Positions 1 to 14,200 of a stretch of 64,000 nucleotides of DNA are shown here, in pieces. The notes under the pieces are model-generated. The model saw nothing but the letters and a program-made list of their open reading frames with translations, made no database searches and was not told the origin of the DNA. Every line of letters starts with the position of its first letter. The first letter of the stretch is position 1. The position numbers and the translations under genes are program-made. The stretch lies in NCBI RefSeq assembly GCF_030867145.1, contig NC_134422.1:14642531-14706530 (forward strand), given 5' to 3'. The stretch is from Opisthocomus hoazin (lineage: Eukaryota > Chordata > Aves > Opisthocomiformes > Opisthocomidae).

Positions 1-3000
1 CTAGAAAAACAGCAATACATGACAACATGCACTTTGGGAAGCGATGGAAGTCATTACTACTACCGATCTCTCGGGTTCAGATGCTCTGGGACAGAAGTAA
101 TAGGTTAAGTAGTGGTGTTAACTCCCGCTTTCACACTGGGCCTCTCTGTAGCCTCCTACAGAAGAGAAAGGGAAAGAATTAATTACCTTCTACCTCTATC
201 CATTGATGGCTGGGTGAAACTGTATTTTGAAGTTGGAGAGCACAAAAAAGGCCTGTCACTTCAAATAAATCAAAAAAAAAAAAAGGCAAAAGCAATCCAG
301 CTTTCTAAAAGTGATAGGTGAAACAATAGCCTATTGCCAAGACAAAATAAACCAGAGGAGGAGGACCTGGAAAGAGATTTACTATAATATGTAATTTCAG
401 GGTTGGCAAAAAATGCCAGGAATTGGAAAAAAGAAGTTACAGAGGCAGAAAAAGAGTAGGTGTGTGGCTCTGAGAAACCGCTGAGTACTTCAGGACTGCA
501 TAAAAAGGAAATATCTTCTGAATTAATCCTGTCCTGAAGGAAAGCAAGTTTTCTACATTGTTTGTAAGTAAACAGGATTGACATCATCCTTGCGTCATCA
601 TCATCAGTTTCTCCTCCTAACTCAAACAACTGCAAAACACCAGATTTTAGTTAACCCCTTAGGTGGAAAAGTGAATTTCTCTTTTCAGGTTTGTTTAGTG
701 GGAAAGGTCCCGATTGCAGTAATTCTTCCCCTCTGCATTATAGGTTGTATCAGATTAAGAACCACATCAATATTCATTGTGCATTAGGAGCTGGCAGACT
801 GAGAGCTATTTACTGTTTGATGCCATCCATGCAGAAAAAGAATAAGCAGAGAAAGAAATATTGCCAAAAGTGAAGGAATGTTGTTTTATAGCTAACGCTT
901 AAATTACCCAAATCTTCGTATTGCTACGATTATGCATGATTTTTTTTTAATAAATTTTATGTATTTGTATGTAGTCCTAAAAAAAAAAAAAGTAAAAATT
1001 AATTAGAGCTGTTTCCTCTTTATTCTGTGACTCTTCGTCTCCATGGCCATCTCTGATGGCGTGCAGGCAATGTGGTGGGACTAGTTGCTTTGATGTGACT
1101 ATTCACAGAAGATAAATATTTTCAGTGAATCGTTTCTATGAGGTGAAACTACCACGAACCTGGGAAGCTGAGTCTTTTCAAACCGAATATTAGTCTGCTG
1201 CCCATGCCATAGTGCTGACACTTCCCCTTTCCCCCTTGCTAAAAAGAGGGTTGAGAAATGAACCACATCTATCCTACTTCTGCAAATTGTTTAAGGGAAA
1301 CCTACTTGTTTGTAGTAATCCAGCCATGACAAAGAACATTTGTCTGATGACACATTTTGAATCATTATGCATGTTGCCTGCTATAATCTCCATGGTTACC
1401 ATAGGTGTTACTGATATATTTGTGCTTCAGCACTTCAGGAAGAAAAATTCTATAGAACAATTTAGGGGAGAAAATTCCTTCTCGTTGTAATTTATATTGC
1501 ACTTATTTTATTCTAAGTGCATTGCAGACAATAAACATTCACTTTCTAAACAAGATTTCATCAGAGGTGGAAAAAATTATCTCTAGTTGTTGCTTTATCG
1601 TGCCATAATATGTTTTAAAGTGCAGATTCTTAGAGATAGGGACAGTATTTTTGATGGCATGCATTTAGTTTCTAGCCCACGAAGAATGTAACAGGGCACT
1701 GTGTCACTGCTAGAGTCATAAACAACAGTAAGTGTGGTGGAATGACTGAGTAGCAAATATTTCTTCTTTGCAAAGATTAAGACTCGTACTCCCCTTCTGA
1801 GGAGTTTCATTTTAAAAGTAGAAAGGTATTCTAGAAAGATGGTTAGCTGAAACAAGAATTAGCTGAAATTAGTTCTGGAAGCTAGCAATGGGAAAGAGGT
1901 AAACCCCAGATATGTAGCTGTATTCAATTTTTAAAATTTTTATCTCTTCTTTTTTATTGTGGAAGTAATTGACAAAGAAAATAAAGGAGATGTATATACA
2001 GAATTAAATGGAAAAGGTGGTAGCAGATCCACTTCTACTAAGATGGGTAATAGACCCCAAAACCTAGCCCAAGTGCTGCAGGGAAGAGCTGTGTGAACTT
2101 TATGGGATGTAGCAGATCCCGTGAATTGCCATATCGACCACTGCTGAGGGGAGAGACGCTAACATTGTTATCTCCCTACTCTTTCTGATAAATTCATGCT
2201 AATGAGACTGGCAGTTCCCTTGGCCTCCATGTTTGTCATTTACAGCTGTACAGTCTTTGTGTAAAATCACCTTCTGCATACCCAATTCTCCTTTGACAGT
2301 GTTTTGTAGCATCTCTGGCCTGTTTTTATTGCACAAGTTCCTACAGGAGCAACAAGGTAAGGAATCCAGTACAGGAAAAATTTATTTGAGGAATTATAAG
2401 GCCTAGCAGGTCGCAAATGATGGACAGAAGGAATTCGCCGTTCCTGCAGGGAGCATGTAGTAGTAGTCTCAGGGGTAAAAGGGAAGGTACATAAACTGAT
2501 GAGGAACTGGGTGGGAGGATCTTGAATTGCAAGGGAATCAGTGGTACCTAGGAAGTCAGTCTTTGCAGATTCAGTGATGTCATTTGCAGTTCCCAGCAAC
2601 AACAGAAATGAGAGGCAGATTCCCTGCTTTGCTGACACCTGAATACTGAAGAGGGAGAGCTGCAGGACAGGTACCTGATCCACAACTTTTACCCCAGCCT
2701 CAGTTTACAAGAAACTGAGACAGGAACTGTTGCCCATAACAACCACAAAGATATCAGGGGTCAGCGGAGAAAGAAGTGGTCCTGCCGCATCGCCAGCACT
2801 GAGGCTGAGCCAGTAACATCAGAAGAGGTTACAGCACCAGGGAGGTTTTGTCCTTCTCTGAAGGAATCCTTAGTTACGCACAGCCAGTCCCTGGTAGCAC
2901 CTGTGCAGCACAAAGCAATGGTTCAGTGAAGGTAACCAGACCTGTAAGTTTTTATTAATTTCTTCAGTCCAAAGCCACTGTATATTTTTATCCTACTTTT

Positions 3001-5974
3001 TAAACCATTTTTCAATCAAAATGAATGCTAGCGTAAAACCGTGGAGAACAGAAGAAAGCTAATTGAGGAAAACAAAGATTATCCTGTTGGATTATCAAGA
3101 ATGCTGTGATGCCCTTTTTGTTCTCAAAATACAACATATTTTGTATGTGCAGAGTTCAGCTGCCAGAGTTAATCTAGGCTCAGATAACTTGTCAGAAGAG
3201 GTACATGTACGTAGTGTGCACTCAGACGGAGTTTGTTCTAAGATAAAAATAATTTAGTCAAAGATTATTTTCTCCTTGGGCATGGACAGTCTAACAAGAA
3301 TTACATTATACAGATTATTTGTACACTTAAGAGAATGAAGCTGATCTTGCCATGATTTGTGAATTTCAGCATTCAAAAAACATAAAGCAGTAAACTAAAA
3401 TATATCGGGAAGAAATTATAATAAATGAAATATGACTGTGGGCTTGGCCTTGTACAAATTTATGGCATTTTGACTATATCGTGCACTTTATTTTTGTTAC
3501 AGACAGCAGGAAGTCACCACGCTAGAATAAAGTTCACTATCAAATCACCTTTCCATTTCAGATACAGCAGGGATTTGTGAGGATCAAATCGCAAGGTCAC
3601 TTTTAAGGAGATTCTCACTGACATTTTGTGAGGTAAGGGATTTCACATTCCAGTTTCACAAGTGTTATGCTTCTGATCATCATGAGTATCAACAGCATGA
3701 CAGATTTAGGGCCTGATCTTGGAGCCTTTACAGAAGGAGTTAAGTTTATTGTAAACATCTTGATAGCCTAGAATAAAAAAAAAATAAAAGGTCTAGAGAG
3801 AGTCATAAGAAGTTAGGGAGTCTTATTCCATGGCCCAAAGACAAGATCAGTTAGACATATCGTTTTTGGCATATATATTTTTAATGCAGTGAAAATTGTT
3901 GGTATCATCACAGCAATTTATTTAAAATATTGGATTACTTTATCGTAAGAAAAAAATCAACAACATTTAGCATAAATGTCACTTACTGCTGTTTAAGCAT
4001 GTTAATTAGTTGCATACTGGACACAGCAATCAGATTTTTTTTTCCCTTTTGCATCAACCTGATAAATATACAAAAATCGTTGTTTTTTTCACTCCTCAGA
4101 ATTCTTTTTTTCCTTCAGATAACACCTGTTTTTTCAGTTGTTTTTTATAGGTCATGTTTCCTAATTGCCAGTTACACTCTTCCTTCTTTGGACTCCCTCC
4201 AGCTGGCCCACATTTCCTGAATTACCCTGCTGAAGCAGATACATTAACTAAGGCTTTACCAGTTATATGTAGGGTAGAAAGCATACTTTAGTGTCTTACA
4301 GATAAAGCTGAATGTGATTATCATTATCACACCAAAGCCAGTGGCATAAAAACTGAAATTATTTGGGAAATAGATAAGGCGGGGGATTTTTCCAGAATAG
4401 TAAGGCAGGTGACATTACTGAGAATTTAGCTCACTGAGCTGAACACTGCTACCTCGTTGAACGGCTGCTGTTGGAGAGGGATTTGAGCATCCTTGAAAAA
4501 ATTTCATGTTAACAGATCTTGTGTCCCTTATTTTTTGATTAAATTTTTCAGATTAAATTATGGATAAATACATTAAAATAGCAATGATAATTACTGGCTT
4601 TGATAGCAGCCAGCATTCTAGCAAGGTGGGATCAATACTTCAGAAAGAAGAAGATTTGTCAATTAAAATTATATCATTTTTAAGTACCTACTTCTGTCTG
4701 CAGTCTCTAAGTTGAGGTAACTTAGAATGAGGTTAAAACGTCCTTCAGAGCATTTTTTATGCAAACATGTTTTTACACTATAAAAGCCCTTCATATTTAG
4801 TCTGCTATCTTCATTGTTATCAGTGCAGTTTTCTCTTTTCAATGTTTAATTGCAACATCTATTGCAAACATTTGGGAGCTTTGATGCCCCTTTACTGTTT
4901 ACGTGGCAACAGAGATTTTTTTTGCCAAGCATCTCGGAGTTTAGAAGAGGGCTCTTTGGACCTGAATTTTGTAAAATAGTTACTCAGTGGCTAAAAAAAT
5001 CAGACTTTTCTTGCGCCTGCAACATAACTTTACACTATCATGCTGGCAAATGCCAAATTAAAGATGGTCTGAATGTGAACTTGAATGGAAAATCGCTTCT
5101 GGAAATGTTCTGTATGAAGTGGTTTGGATGGTGAAACAAATGGCTACAGATTTTGTCTACCAAAATTCCTCTTCAGCTGCACTTTGGTACATATTCTTTA
5201 CTCCCTAAAGTTACACAGTATAACACTTCATTGTTCATTAGTTCAACCCAGAGGTGAAAGCCTCAAAAAGTAAGTAAAGTGAGTATTGTAGGAAACCTGT
5301 AGGAACTTGTTCCACCAGTGAAGTTTATGAGAAAATTTGTGGGTCTATGAATATGCTAATGTAAGTATCATATTGTTATGACATTACTTTTTTCTCAGTT
5401 ATAGAGCTTGCTAAGAACACAATACAGTCATGTGATAATATTGCTGCATTTGAGAAATTTTTCACTACTGAGCTGAATGTCATGTTAGTTTACACAGCAT
5501 TCTTCTCTGGAAAAGACATGTTACCTGTGGTTGATAACCTAATACAGTCTACAAACAGCCTCTCCTTATTTTCCCATGTTAAACTGATAAGAGTACAACG
5601 TGCTTTACAGTAAAGGATTAAGGAAAGTAATTTCAAAATAAGCAGCCATTTTATCCCATAACATTCTGGCTCCTGTATTGTATTTTATATTTTCAGTGAA
5701 CTGTAGCACATACTTAGGATCTGTCAAAAGAGTCAGAGATTAACTTTTTAGAAAAGACTATTTGCTAAAAGCTAATTGTATCAGTAGCTGCAATTTACTA
5801 TTCAACGTATTAATACATTAATTAATATTCAGCTTGTTAACTAATACATAAATTGCAAATAAAAAATAAATATATTTTCTCTTCTGATGCAATTTACATC
5901 CTTCTATTCCTTTGAAAAAGCTTGGAAAGAGCTGTACTGGTTTGTGGGGTCCTTAGTCTGCAAAAGTAACGTAC
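1..5974. other. AT-rich non-coding DNA
   Basis: No repeat family or gene was recognised. Homopolymer A runs lie near 271-282 and 980-991. Short open frames have no recognisable similarity. A plus-strand acceptor/donor pair bounds about 3562-3632 but encodes nothing recognisable. Confidence 0.5.
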
Positions 5975-6075
5975 CTTGGCTAAAGAATAAGTGTGGGACT
6001 CCATCAGACACTGCAAGCCAAAAGCCCAAGCTTTGCTTAAATCCCCAGGTTTTGTGATTTCACTACGATTGATTT
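5975..6075 (-). other. Candidate coding exon, phase-compatible with the one at 7.4 kb
   Basis: On the minus strand a good acceptor (ATGGTTTTCCAG) and a strong donor (AAG followed by GTACGT) bound 101 nt. Entered in phase 1 it is open, encoding 33 residues including INRSEITKPGDLSKAWAFGL, and it leaves in phase 0. The entry phase is exactly what the candidate exon at 7296-7468 would supply. Family unknown. Confidence 0.25.
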
Positions 6076-6231
6076 CTGGAAAACCATAAAAATAAAAGAG
6101 AAGCATCACATTAAAATACAAACTGAAATAATTACCAAGAGCCAGGAAGTTCTGAGTTGAGACTTCTGACACTGTGAGTAATGTGAGCAAGCAGAAGTAC
6201 AATATAAGGAGAAAAGAACCTTTGAGTAGAT

Positions 6232-6271
6232 GTGTATATACACATATATATGATGTGCATACATACATATT
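6232..6271. repeat. Degenerate TG/TA and CATA microsatellite
   Basis: Alternating purine-pyrimidine stretch (TGTGTATATACACATATATA, then GATGTGCATACATACATAT). Interrupted and short. Confidence 0.55.
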
Positions 6272-7295
6272 TTTAATTCAAAAGTTGAAGACGTTGTAAT
6301 TAGATACAACTAAAATCACATTTAAGGGTCAGAAATGCTACTTTTTCCCAAACTTCATTGCAGCTACGCTGGTTTACAGCACAAGAGAACTGCATTATGT
6401 ACTCACAAACAAATCTACTCACCCTTCTGCCTAAACTAATCTCCTCAAAAAAATAACTGAAATCCTAAATTCATCTGGCACTTGCAGCCTAAAATAAATT
6501 GTTTGCTGGACAGCAGTGAACATTTGCTTTAATTTGGTCTTGTCTTTCGCATTTCATTGCAGGGGCATGTTTTACAACCTTACAAGCTGTGCTACACATT
6601 TTCTGCCCTAGACTGGCATGGCCAACAAATGGCTTTTTTTTGACATTTTTTGATCAACTACAGTTTATTGAATAGTGTTATATCTTGACCTTCTCAAATC
6701 TTGTTTTTACTTGATTTGACGTTATCATAGATGAGAGCAGAATGTGTGCATATCACATACTGCAGATCTGCACCTGTACTACTGCTGGATCATGTGTGTC
6801 TGTAATGCAAATGTTGAACGAATTAATTTAAGAAGTTCCATCCATTCAGAATGAAAAAACAAAATTTATAGTAAGAAACAAGCCCAAGCTGTGTCTGTAT
6901 CTTCTATGAGTCCTTGAGAACTATGATAGCCCTTAATCATACAAACCACCTTTGTGTAACTTTGAAATCTTTAGTGAGAAGCTTTAGACAACCTTTCAGA
7001 GAACAATAAATCAAACTTTGACTTTTCAAAATTGCTTCTCTGCATTCAGGCATGAATTTCATCCTCAAGCTGGATTTCTTGAAGGGCAACAACAGACCTT
7101 TAGCTTCATTTTTTCCGATCAGACTTTCAGTAGCAGAAAATGAACTGGTTTGATCTGGTTCACGTAACTATATTTATTCCCCTTATAACAGTTGTCCTTT
7201 TTTAAGGCTTTCCTTTTTCTAAGCAATCATTCTCCACCATTTCAAATGGAATTACAACCAGGTCATAAGAAGTACAAGTCCTGCTTTTCCCCTAC

Positions 7296-7468
7296 CTTTT
7301 TTCTTCCATACCAGTTCCTGTCTGTGAAAATATCTGCAAAATGCTAAATGGCAAATGATACAGATATAAATCACTGCAGAAATGGTCAGATAATGAAGAA
7401 GGTGGCCCATAATAGTATCTTTCCATTCTCCAGATGCAGTGCACAAGGCATCAAAATTAATGTGGAAT
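7296..7468 (-). other. Candidate coding exon encoding a transmembrane segment
   Basis: Read on the minus strand. A pyrimidine-rich stretch and AG precede position 7468, and a GTAGGG donor follows 7296. The single open frame between them gives 57 full codons: a short region with CTASGEWKD, then about 21 hydrophobic residues (LLHYLTISAVIYICIICHLA), then basic residues ending VWKKK. It starts in phase 2 and ends in phase 1. I do not recognise the protein. An isolated exon of this size can arise by chance, so this is only a candidate. Confidence 0.22.
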
Positions 7469-10400
7469 CTTTCAAAACAGAAAATGTAGTATTAGCTCAG
7501 AAGCTAGTGGTCTGACTCTAAGCAACACCATCTGAGACATTGCTGTCTCTGAGCACTGGATTTTATGGTGATCTTTTTCATGCTGTTTTCAGTGTCACTT
7601 GATTATTTGCTCTTTGCTTTTAGCTTTGGACAGGAACAATCACATTACTGGAATTAGAGAAAGAATGAAAACTGATTAGTTAGGGAGACTTTTCTGAAAA
7701 CTTTCAGTGCCAGTTGAGAAATCTGAGTTCCCATAAGTGAGGTGTTTGGTGGCGCATACCAAATTAATTGTTGGTCTCAGGACAGTTTGTATAGTGTAAA
7801 AATCAACTTCAGATTGAAGCATTGTGATCATCATTATTTCAGTTCAACAAAAAAAAGGAAGAAAACTCTCTTCAAGAACTGGATTTTGCAGATAATGAGT
7901 GGTATCTACTTATACACAGTGTAAGGTAAAAAATCATGATTTCCCCTTCTGCAGATCAGTAGAAGGCTTCAGTCTGCAAACCTCAAGCTTAAACTCTTAT
8001 GTGGGTCACTATAAGTCAATTGATAAGGTTAAAAACTAGCATTGGTAATTTATACTGTCCCATGAGCATGCCTGGTTCACAGAAATAGATGAACGATGCC
8101 AAGCAGATAATGTAAGCCTGCCCATGGAAGCTGGAACTGTAAAGGCACAGGTGCCACCAGTGTAGTCAATATAAATTGTGACATCTTTACGGGAGTGGGG
8201 ACTGTTCAGTGTATGCTGTAACCATTAGATAAGACAGATTTCTCTTGCTTGTGCTGTCTATGGTTTAGAGAGTAGTATTCTATGCAAAATGGATCAGCTT
8301 CAAAAAGGACTATACACCCCTTGCCTAGCATAGAATAGTTTTTGACTCGCGGTTTGGGGCATTTTCCTACTAGAGGTGGGCTCAGATCACCTCAGAAGAG
8401 GAGGAAGTTGATATCTGGTTTACTACATGCTACATAGATGCTGTATCCCCTAAGACCTTGCATAAAAAAGATGCATCCTCTTCCTGTGATTTGAAAGAAA
8501 AGACTGCCACTCCTTCCTTCCCTCTTTCAGTTTATGGAGAAGGGCGGGATTTACAAGATACCCTCTTCCTAGGTCATTTCCTATCAGGTTCCCACTGAAC
8601 TTGTTGGCTTGCACAGATTACATTCAGAGAAGGGATCTGAGAGTGTTACTGAATCTTACTGTAACGGCTTAAGATGCTGCTTTCCCCAAAGTCTGCCCAG
8701 TCCTTTTGCCAAAGGTCTTAAAAGAGTGGTAGATGATAATGTTTGTGATCTTAGCTTGTCCATTTAAGAGTTATAATTCATTTAGGACACAAGACACTTA
8801 TGTCATGTAAGAGACAGGCACATCGCTGGGCACAGGCAATGTAAATGGAAGATCCAAAATGTTTAACGAGTTGTCTTTTCTTGACACATGTTTTAAACCA
8901 ACAAGTTATTTCCGTGCAAATTTAGAAAAGATCTTTATATAGAGAAAGGCTGAGGTATAATTATAGTCTTGTGGCAGCTGCCACTTCCTTCCAAGAAAGG
9001 GCAGTCCTTCATGCTCTTTGGAAAGCAAAAATGCTATGGACTTGGCCATTGAGGCTGAAGATATCCATTATGTCAAATGCAAAATGCGACAGTCTTGTCA
9101 CGTCCATGCTGGATTCAGCTTGATGTAGTTCTGCCTTTTCAGTTTCTTTTCCCAGAGCCTAAGCAATGTGGCCACCTGCTGAATCTCTCTTTTGATTAGT
9201 GTGTAAAGAATCCTTTGTTTGGATCAGCTGGGCTGCTTTGACTTCTCAGCGCTGAAGGCTCAGTAACAGTTTCCTTCTGGCTTTTCTTAAACCTGTCCAA
9301 GGGTTTTCTGGGGATAATTTGGGAAACTTCCAATTCGGGAAAAGATGGTAAAACTCAGTTCCTTTTCCACTTAGCTGATTTGTACTTCCTTACTTTGTTC
9401 TATCATATTAAGGGAGGTATGTCTAAGCTGCCATTTCTAAATACAGTCTGAATCATGGCAGAAAGAGTTGCAACACTACTCTGCCTGTAGAGCTCAAATT
9501 TCCTTAAACATCGGAGCCCATCTTTAATAATTGGCTAAAAATGAGCTCATCTTTACAATTCTTACTATAATTCCTTGCCCAGAGAGAGCTGTGATTCTTA
9601 CAAACATTTTCAGTACACTAAGCCATCACTAGCTTTTCTGTTATTAAGGTTCTATGTATCTTCATGGAAGTTCTGTTTCTTAGTTCTTATCATGCAAACA
9701 GTGCAGTTAAAAAGTTGAAGCAGGTAGAGGGTGCAGCATGAAAGAAATTAAAAACATCTGATGGGGCACTATTTTGAAAATAGAAGTAAAAGGTTCACCT
9801 GGGACTCTTACCTGTATTAGAATAATTGATTATCTGCATTAAAAGATAGGAATCATTGTAATATGATACCAGAGGGCCTTAAGAGACCTCAGCTACGTGA
9901 GTTTATTCTAGTTAACAGAAAATGAGATTTATTCAACAGCTGTAGGAAACATACTGTCTCCTCCCCAGAATTTTCCAACTTGGTTTAAAGCTGTCCTCAT
10001 GGGCAGACCTGACACACAAGTTCATTCTGCCTTGTAGTTTAACACTTGGGTTTTGACATAGCTGTTGCATGACACAGGTGAACTACCTGATAATTACCAG
10101 GTCTTGCTTCTCAGAAATAGGAATAAATCAAAAGTAATCTTTCCTGTCAGTTCCCAAAAGCCGCAAGTGTAAAAACAAGTAGGTGCAATTGCCATGCTTT
10201 GTCCTTGGTTGCTGCACCTACAGCATCAATTTCACCAGCAACTTTCATCTCCTTCCTTTTAAAAGCTTATAATAAAAGGGCTGCTTCCCTTACCGCATTA
10301 GTTGTAATAAATCTGCAGCTGTCGTAAAGGAGGATATGGCAAGATTTTATAGATCTCAAGGTCACAAATCAGCAACGAAAAAGGCTGTGGAATTTATTTA

Positions 10401-10549
10401 TCAAAAAAGATGGTTTCCATATCCCTGAAGCTATGTTCCTTCTGGCTATGGAAGAAATAAGGCTTTTTATGCTTCTCTGCCAGCTAATGGAGGACCACAC
10501 TCACCTGTCCCTGTTAGAGACTTCATTCAGTAGAGAGCCATAATGAACA
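7469..10549. other. Non-coding DNA upstream of the CR1 insertion
   Basis: No supported gene. A consensus minus-strand donor (CAG followed by GTGAGT, at about 10503) sits beside the CR1 5' break, with no exon visible behind it. Confidence 0.5.
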
Positions 10550-10555
10550 CGAAGA

Positions 10556-11173
10556 GTGCTGGAGAGCAGCTCTGTGGAGAGGGACCTGGGTGTCCTGGTG
10601 GACAACAGGTTGACCATGAGCCAGCAGTGTGCCCTGGCTGCCAAGAAAGCTAATGGGATCCTGGGATGCTTTAGGAGGAGTGTGGCCAGCAGGTCGAGGG
10701 AGGTTCTCCTCCCCCTCTGCTCTACCCTCGTGAGGCCCCATCTGGAGTACTGTGTCCAGATCTGGGCTCCCCACTTCAAGAATGATGAGGAGTTACTGGA
10801 GAGAGTCCAGCGGAGGGCTACGAGGATGATGAGGGGACTGGAACATCTCTCCTACGAGGAAAGGCTGAGGGAGCTGGGCTTGTTCAGCCTGAAGAAGAGA
10901 AGTCTGCAAGGGGACCTAATAAATGCTTATAAATATCTGAAGGGTGGGTGTCAGGAGGATGGGGCCAGGCTCTTTTCAGTGGTGCCCAGCGACAGGACAA
11001 GAGGCAGTGGGCACAAACTGAGGCACAGGAAGTTCCGTCTGAACATGAGGAAGAACTTCTTGACTCTGAAGGTGACGGAGCACTGGAACAGGCTGCCCAG
11101 GGAGGTTGTGGAGTCTCCCTCTCTGGAGATATTCAAGACCCGCCTGGACAAGGTCCTGTGCAGCCTGCTGTAG
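10556..11173 (+). pseudogene. CR1 reverse-transcriptase ORF2, C-terminal fragment
   Basis: An open frame of 205 codons whose product matches the CR1 ORF2 C-terminus ([54 protein letters not shown]). It lacks the FADD catalytic box and everything before it. The initial ATG is fortuitous. The overlapping open frames on both strands are shadows. Confidence 0.9.
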
Positions 11174-11237
11174 GCGACCCTTCTTTGGCAGGGGGGTTGT
11201 ACTAGGTGACCCACAGAGGTCCATTCCAACCCCGACC

Positions 11238-11270
11238 ATTCTGTGATTCTGTGATTCTGTGATTCTGTGA
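11238..11270 (+). repeat. (ATTCTGTG)4 CR1 terminal microsatellite
   Basis: Four perfect octamers plus one base at the 3' end of the CR1 copy. They are part of the element rather than an independent satellite. Confidence 0.95.
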
Positions 11271-14200
11271 GCAGCCTGTAAAGCTGACTAATAAAATGTC
11301 TGTCAGCTTTCTTCAACGCACATTGCTACATCATCTAGCAAATTTCTGACAACCAAGCTTGCTCTGTCACAGGCTGGGATCGTGGGTAGACTATTGAGTT
11401 GCTGCTGGAAGAGGTGTGAGAACATGCTAGTTCAGACTGGGACGTGCTGACCAGCTCACAGGGCTACAGTGCATTAGAAGGTACCACACTTGTGGCTGCT
11501 CCCGGCCTTATCTTAGATCCACACCACAGAGCTAATTCCTCCTTGTATTTTGCTCCATGTGCACTGTTAGCTCCCTGGGAAGCATGCCTGAGAATTTGAG
11601 TAAATTTTTATTCTTATTGGCCAATATTAATTCTAGCTCCATTTTTGTTGGATACCAAACTTTTGACTCTTCATTGGTCAGTAGAGTGTCAATAGCTTGT
11701 TGCTCCAGGAATAACTCCTTTGTACTGTCAATTCACCAAAGCAGCCTTCTTCAGCATGCCAGAGACACAGCTCCAGTTAGTTAGGCAGCTAGAGCTTTCA
11801 TTCAAAACCTAGTTTTTGAGCTTAAGCTTTTTCTCATAAGCAACTGTTGATTTCCAAATCTACCAAACTAGTTTGCTGTCAGACTTATTTTAGTTATATA
11901 AAAACTGTTTTAGTTCCAGTTCTTATTCTGTTCCATGTACAAACTTTTCATTCTAATTCTGCCAAAACTTTGCCACTCTTGTTCTAGTTGCTGTTAATAA
12001 AATACATAGTTTTCTGGTCTGCATCCTGTTAGTGCTGACACAGCTTCTAATACCCAGTGTCCCCCCAGGGACAGGAAATGTTCTGCTTTGCTGATTCAAA
12101 TCTGACCAGAAACAACGTGGACTAAGAAAGTTTGAAGAGGGAAAGTTTAGCTAAGAACAGGAGAGTTCAGAATGTAACAGTCGGAGTTACAAACACAAAG
12201 GGGAGAAAGATCAGAACTTGCTTGAGAGTCCTTGATAAATAGTAACAGTAATAGCAATGAAACATAGCCTGAGAATTTTGCCTAACATCTTCATTCTTCT
12301 TTGGGTGTTTTTCCTTTCTAAGATTTTTGCTGGGTTTTTTCTAGTTTGTTTTTTTTTTAATATGTTCTTGTATGTATGACATACGTTGTTTAGATTGGTT
12401 TGAGGATATACCAATTTCAATTTATATTATTTAACAAAGGTTTTACAAGTGGTTTTGCAGTTTAATGTTGCTGATAATAACTTGTGTGTGGAGTCACCCC
12501 ATGAGGATGATAGCTTTAAATCTGTCATTCAAGCTGCCATTTGTGTCAATTTGTCTAGATGCTGTAAGACATCAGAATCCACTAATAAACAGTTGAAACA
12601 ATAGACTATGTTGTAACAGTGGTTGGTTCTTGAAAATATTAATATTACAAAAAATGCCCGTGGAACTGGCAACTTCTAGACAAGCAGCGAAGGACTGCTA
12701 GGGCATGAGAGACTGATGTCCCTTTCCAGGTCAGAATCTAATTGCCTTGGCTTAGGGGATATGGCAGTTCTGTGTATAAAGACAGGTGATTGTTTTTCAA
12801 ACTCTGCTATTTAGTCACACTAAATCTATTTGAAATTCATAAATTAACAAATGGTATGCAGTAGTTGTGCAGCTGAAAGGACAAAAGTTCTCAGCTGGGG
12901 ATTTTAATGGAATATGGCATAAAGATGTAAGTCGAGGCATAGCATAAAAAGGTGAAAACTGACCAAGTGTGCGTGATACAGGGAGACAAACCAAAGACAG
13001 GTAAGTTCTCAGATTCTTAATTTTACACCTCCCTTGAGCAAATTAGGAACTCACAGTATAGGAGTGGGAAGTTCAATGGGCACCTTGTACACTCATGTAC
13101 AAAATCATGCCTTCTCTTTCCTAACCAAAACTGAATATCCTTCTTCTTAAACCAGGATGGGTAAGGGGTTTGCTGTGTTAACAGGCTGATTTAGCATGAC
13201 TAGGTAGGATGCTTTCCTTCCTCTGAGCTTGCTAACGAGTATCAGGAAGCATCGCCTTCCTTCCCGGCTCCCAGCTTGCTGCCTCTACAACATCCCCTGC
13301 TTCCTTGCCAGATTCCAGCACAGACACACACACACTGCTAAAAAAAGGGGGGTCCAGCCATTTCTGATGGATGTAATAATCTTATTTCTTTCTTCTCATC
13401 TGTTGTGTATCATACATAAATAACAGCCGTGTTTTACCTAGTGGTGAAGTATTTTGGTTGCGAAGGACTGATCTGTAATTAACTTTGTTATGATAATTAT
13501 TATAGCAACATAATATTTTGGACACACAGATAAATTACAATTTTGGAAAGCAATGGCGTTCACAATTCTGGGCTTGAAATAAGCTGTGTCAACAGATTTG
13601 AATATGTTCACAATTGCAGGGATTTTTTCAATTCTAGCAGTCACGTTCACATGTTTCACCCCTGTCATAATAGACTTTTCCCACTGATGACTCAGAGGAA
13701 ATATTCGTTCCACCCAGTCCTTCACAGAGTAAAACGCAGCAGTTCCCCAAATTTTTTACTGTGAAAAATTATTATAGAGCAAGAATTTAATGCAACTCCA
13801 AATACTAGCCTAAATATGTGATCAGATTGAATTTCTTGTAGCTTGTGACCTTATTTGAAACTGTTGTGACCTCACCAGTTATAATAGTGCCTGGTTTGGC
13901 AACCACTGCTTTATACACTGTTAAATAGCAGATGTGCATTCCCGAGTTATATTAGCAGCCTATAGCGCAAGGCGGCATAGAGTCAGCATGAACTGAAGAG
14001 AAGACTAGGGTTATTTAACATTTGCATAGTCTAAGATAATGGGAATGAATCTATTAGATGCAGCATTACGGCCTCCTCTCCCCTTCAGTCTTCTTTACAT
14101 CAAGAGCTATGACCATATTCCATTCCAGTGACTTCAGCACCAAATCTGGATTTAAAATGGGATGACAGAGTAGAATTTGACTGCTATTCAAGGCAAAGCT

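Larger units (their letters stand above)
10550..11270 (+). mobile_element. CR1 LINE, 5'-truncated copy
   Basis: The element starts inside the reverse-transcriptase ORF. It keeps the C-terminal coding part, a short 3' UTR and four ATTCTGTG octamers (11238-11269), the characteristic CR1 end. The endonuclease and the catalytic RT core are missing, as is usual for 5'-truncated LINE insertions. The copy cannot move by itself. The 5' boundary is estimated to within about 10 bases. Confidence 0.95.

Noticed and set aside
2267-2683. 138-codon minus-strand open frame that looks somewhat like a membrane or envelope-type protein
   Set aside because: No recognisable motif, no LTRs or neighbouring gag/pol-like sequence.
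10501-11316. Other open frames overlapping the CR1 at 10.55 kb, and similarly at 24.3-25.2 kb
   Set aside because: Shadows of the CR1 ORF2 frame; no independent coding evidence.
13438-13762. Minus-strand open frame after a good acceptor (TAATTTTTCACAG)
   Set aside because: In the long frame the exon would start with TAA. The alternative frame stops after about 40 codons with no good donor.
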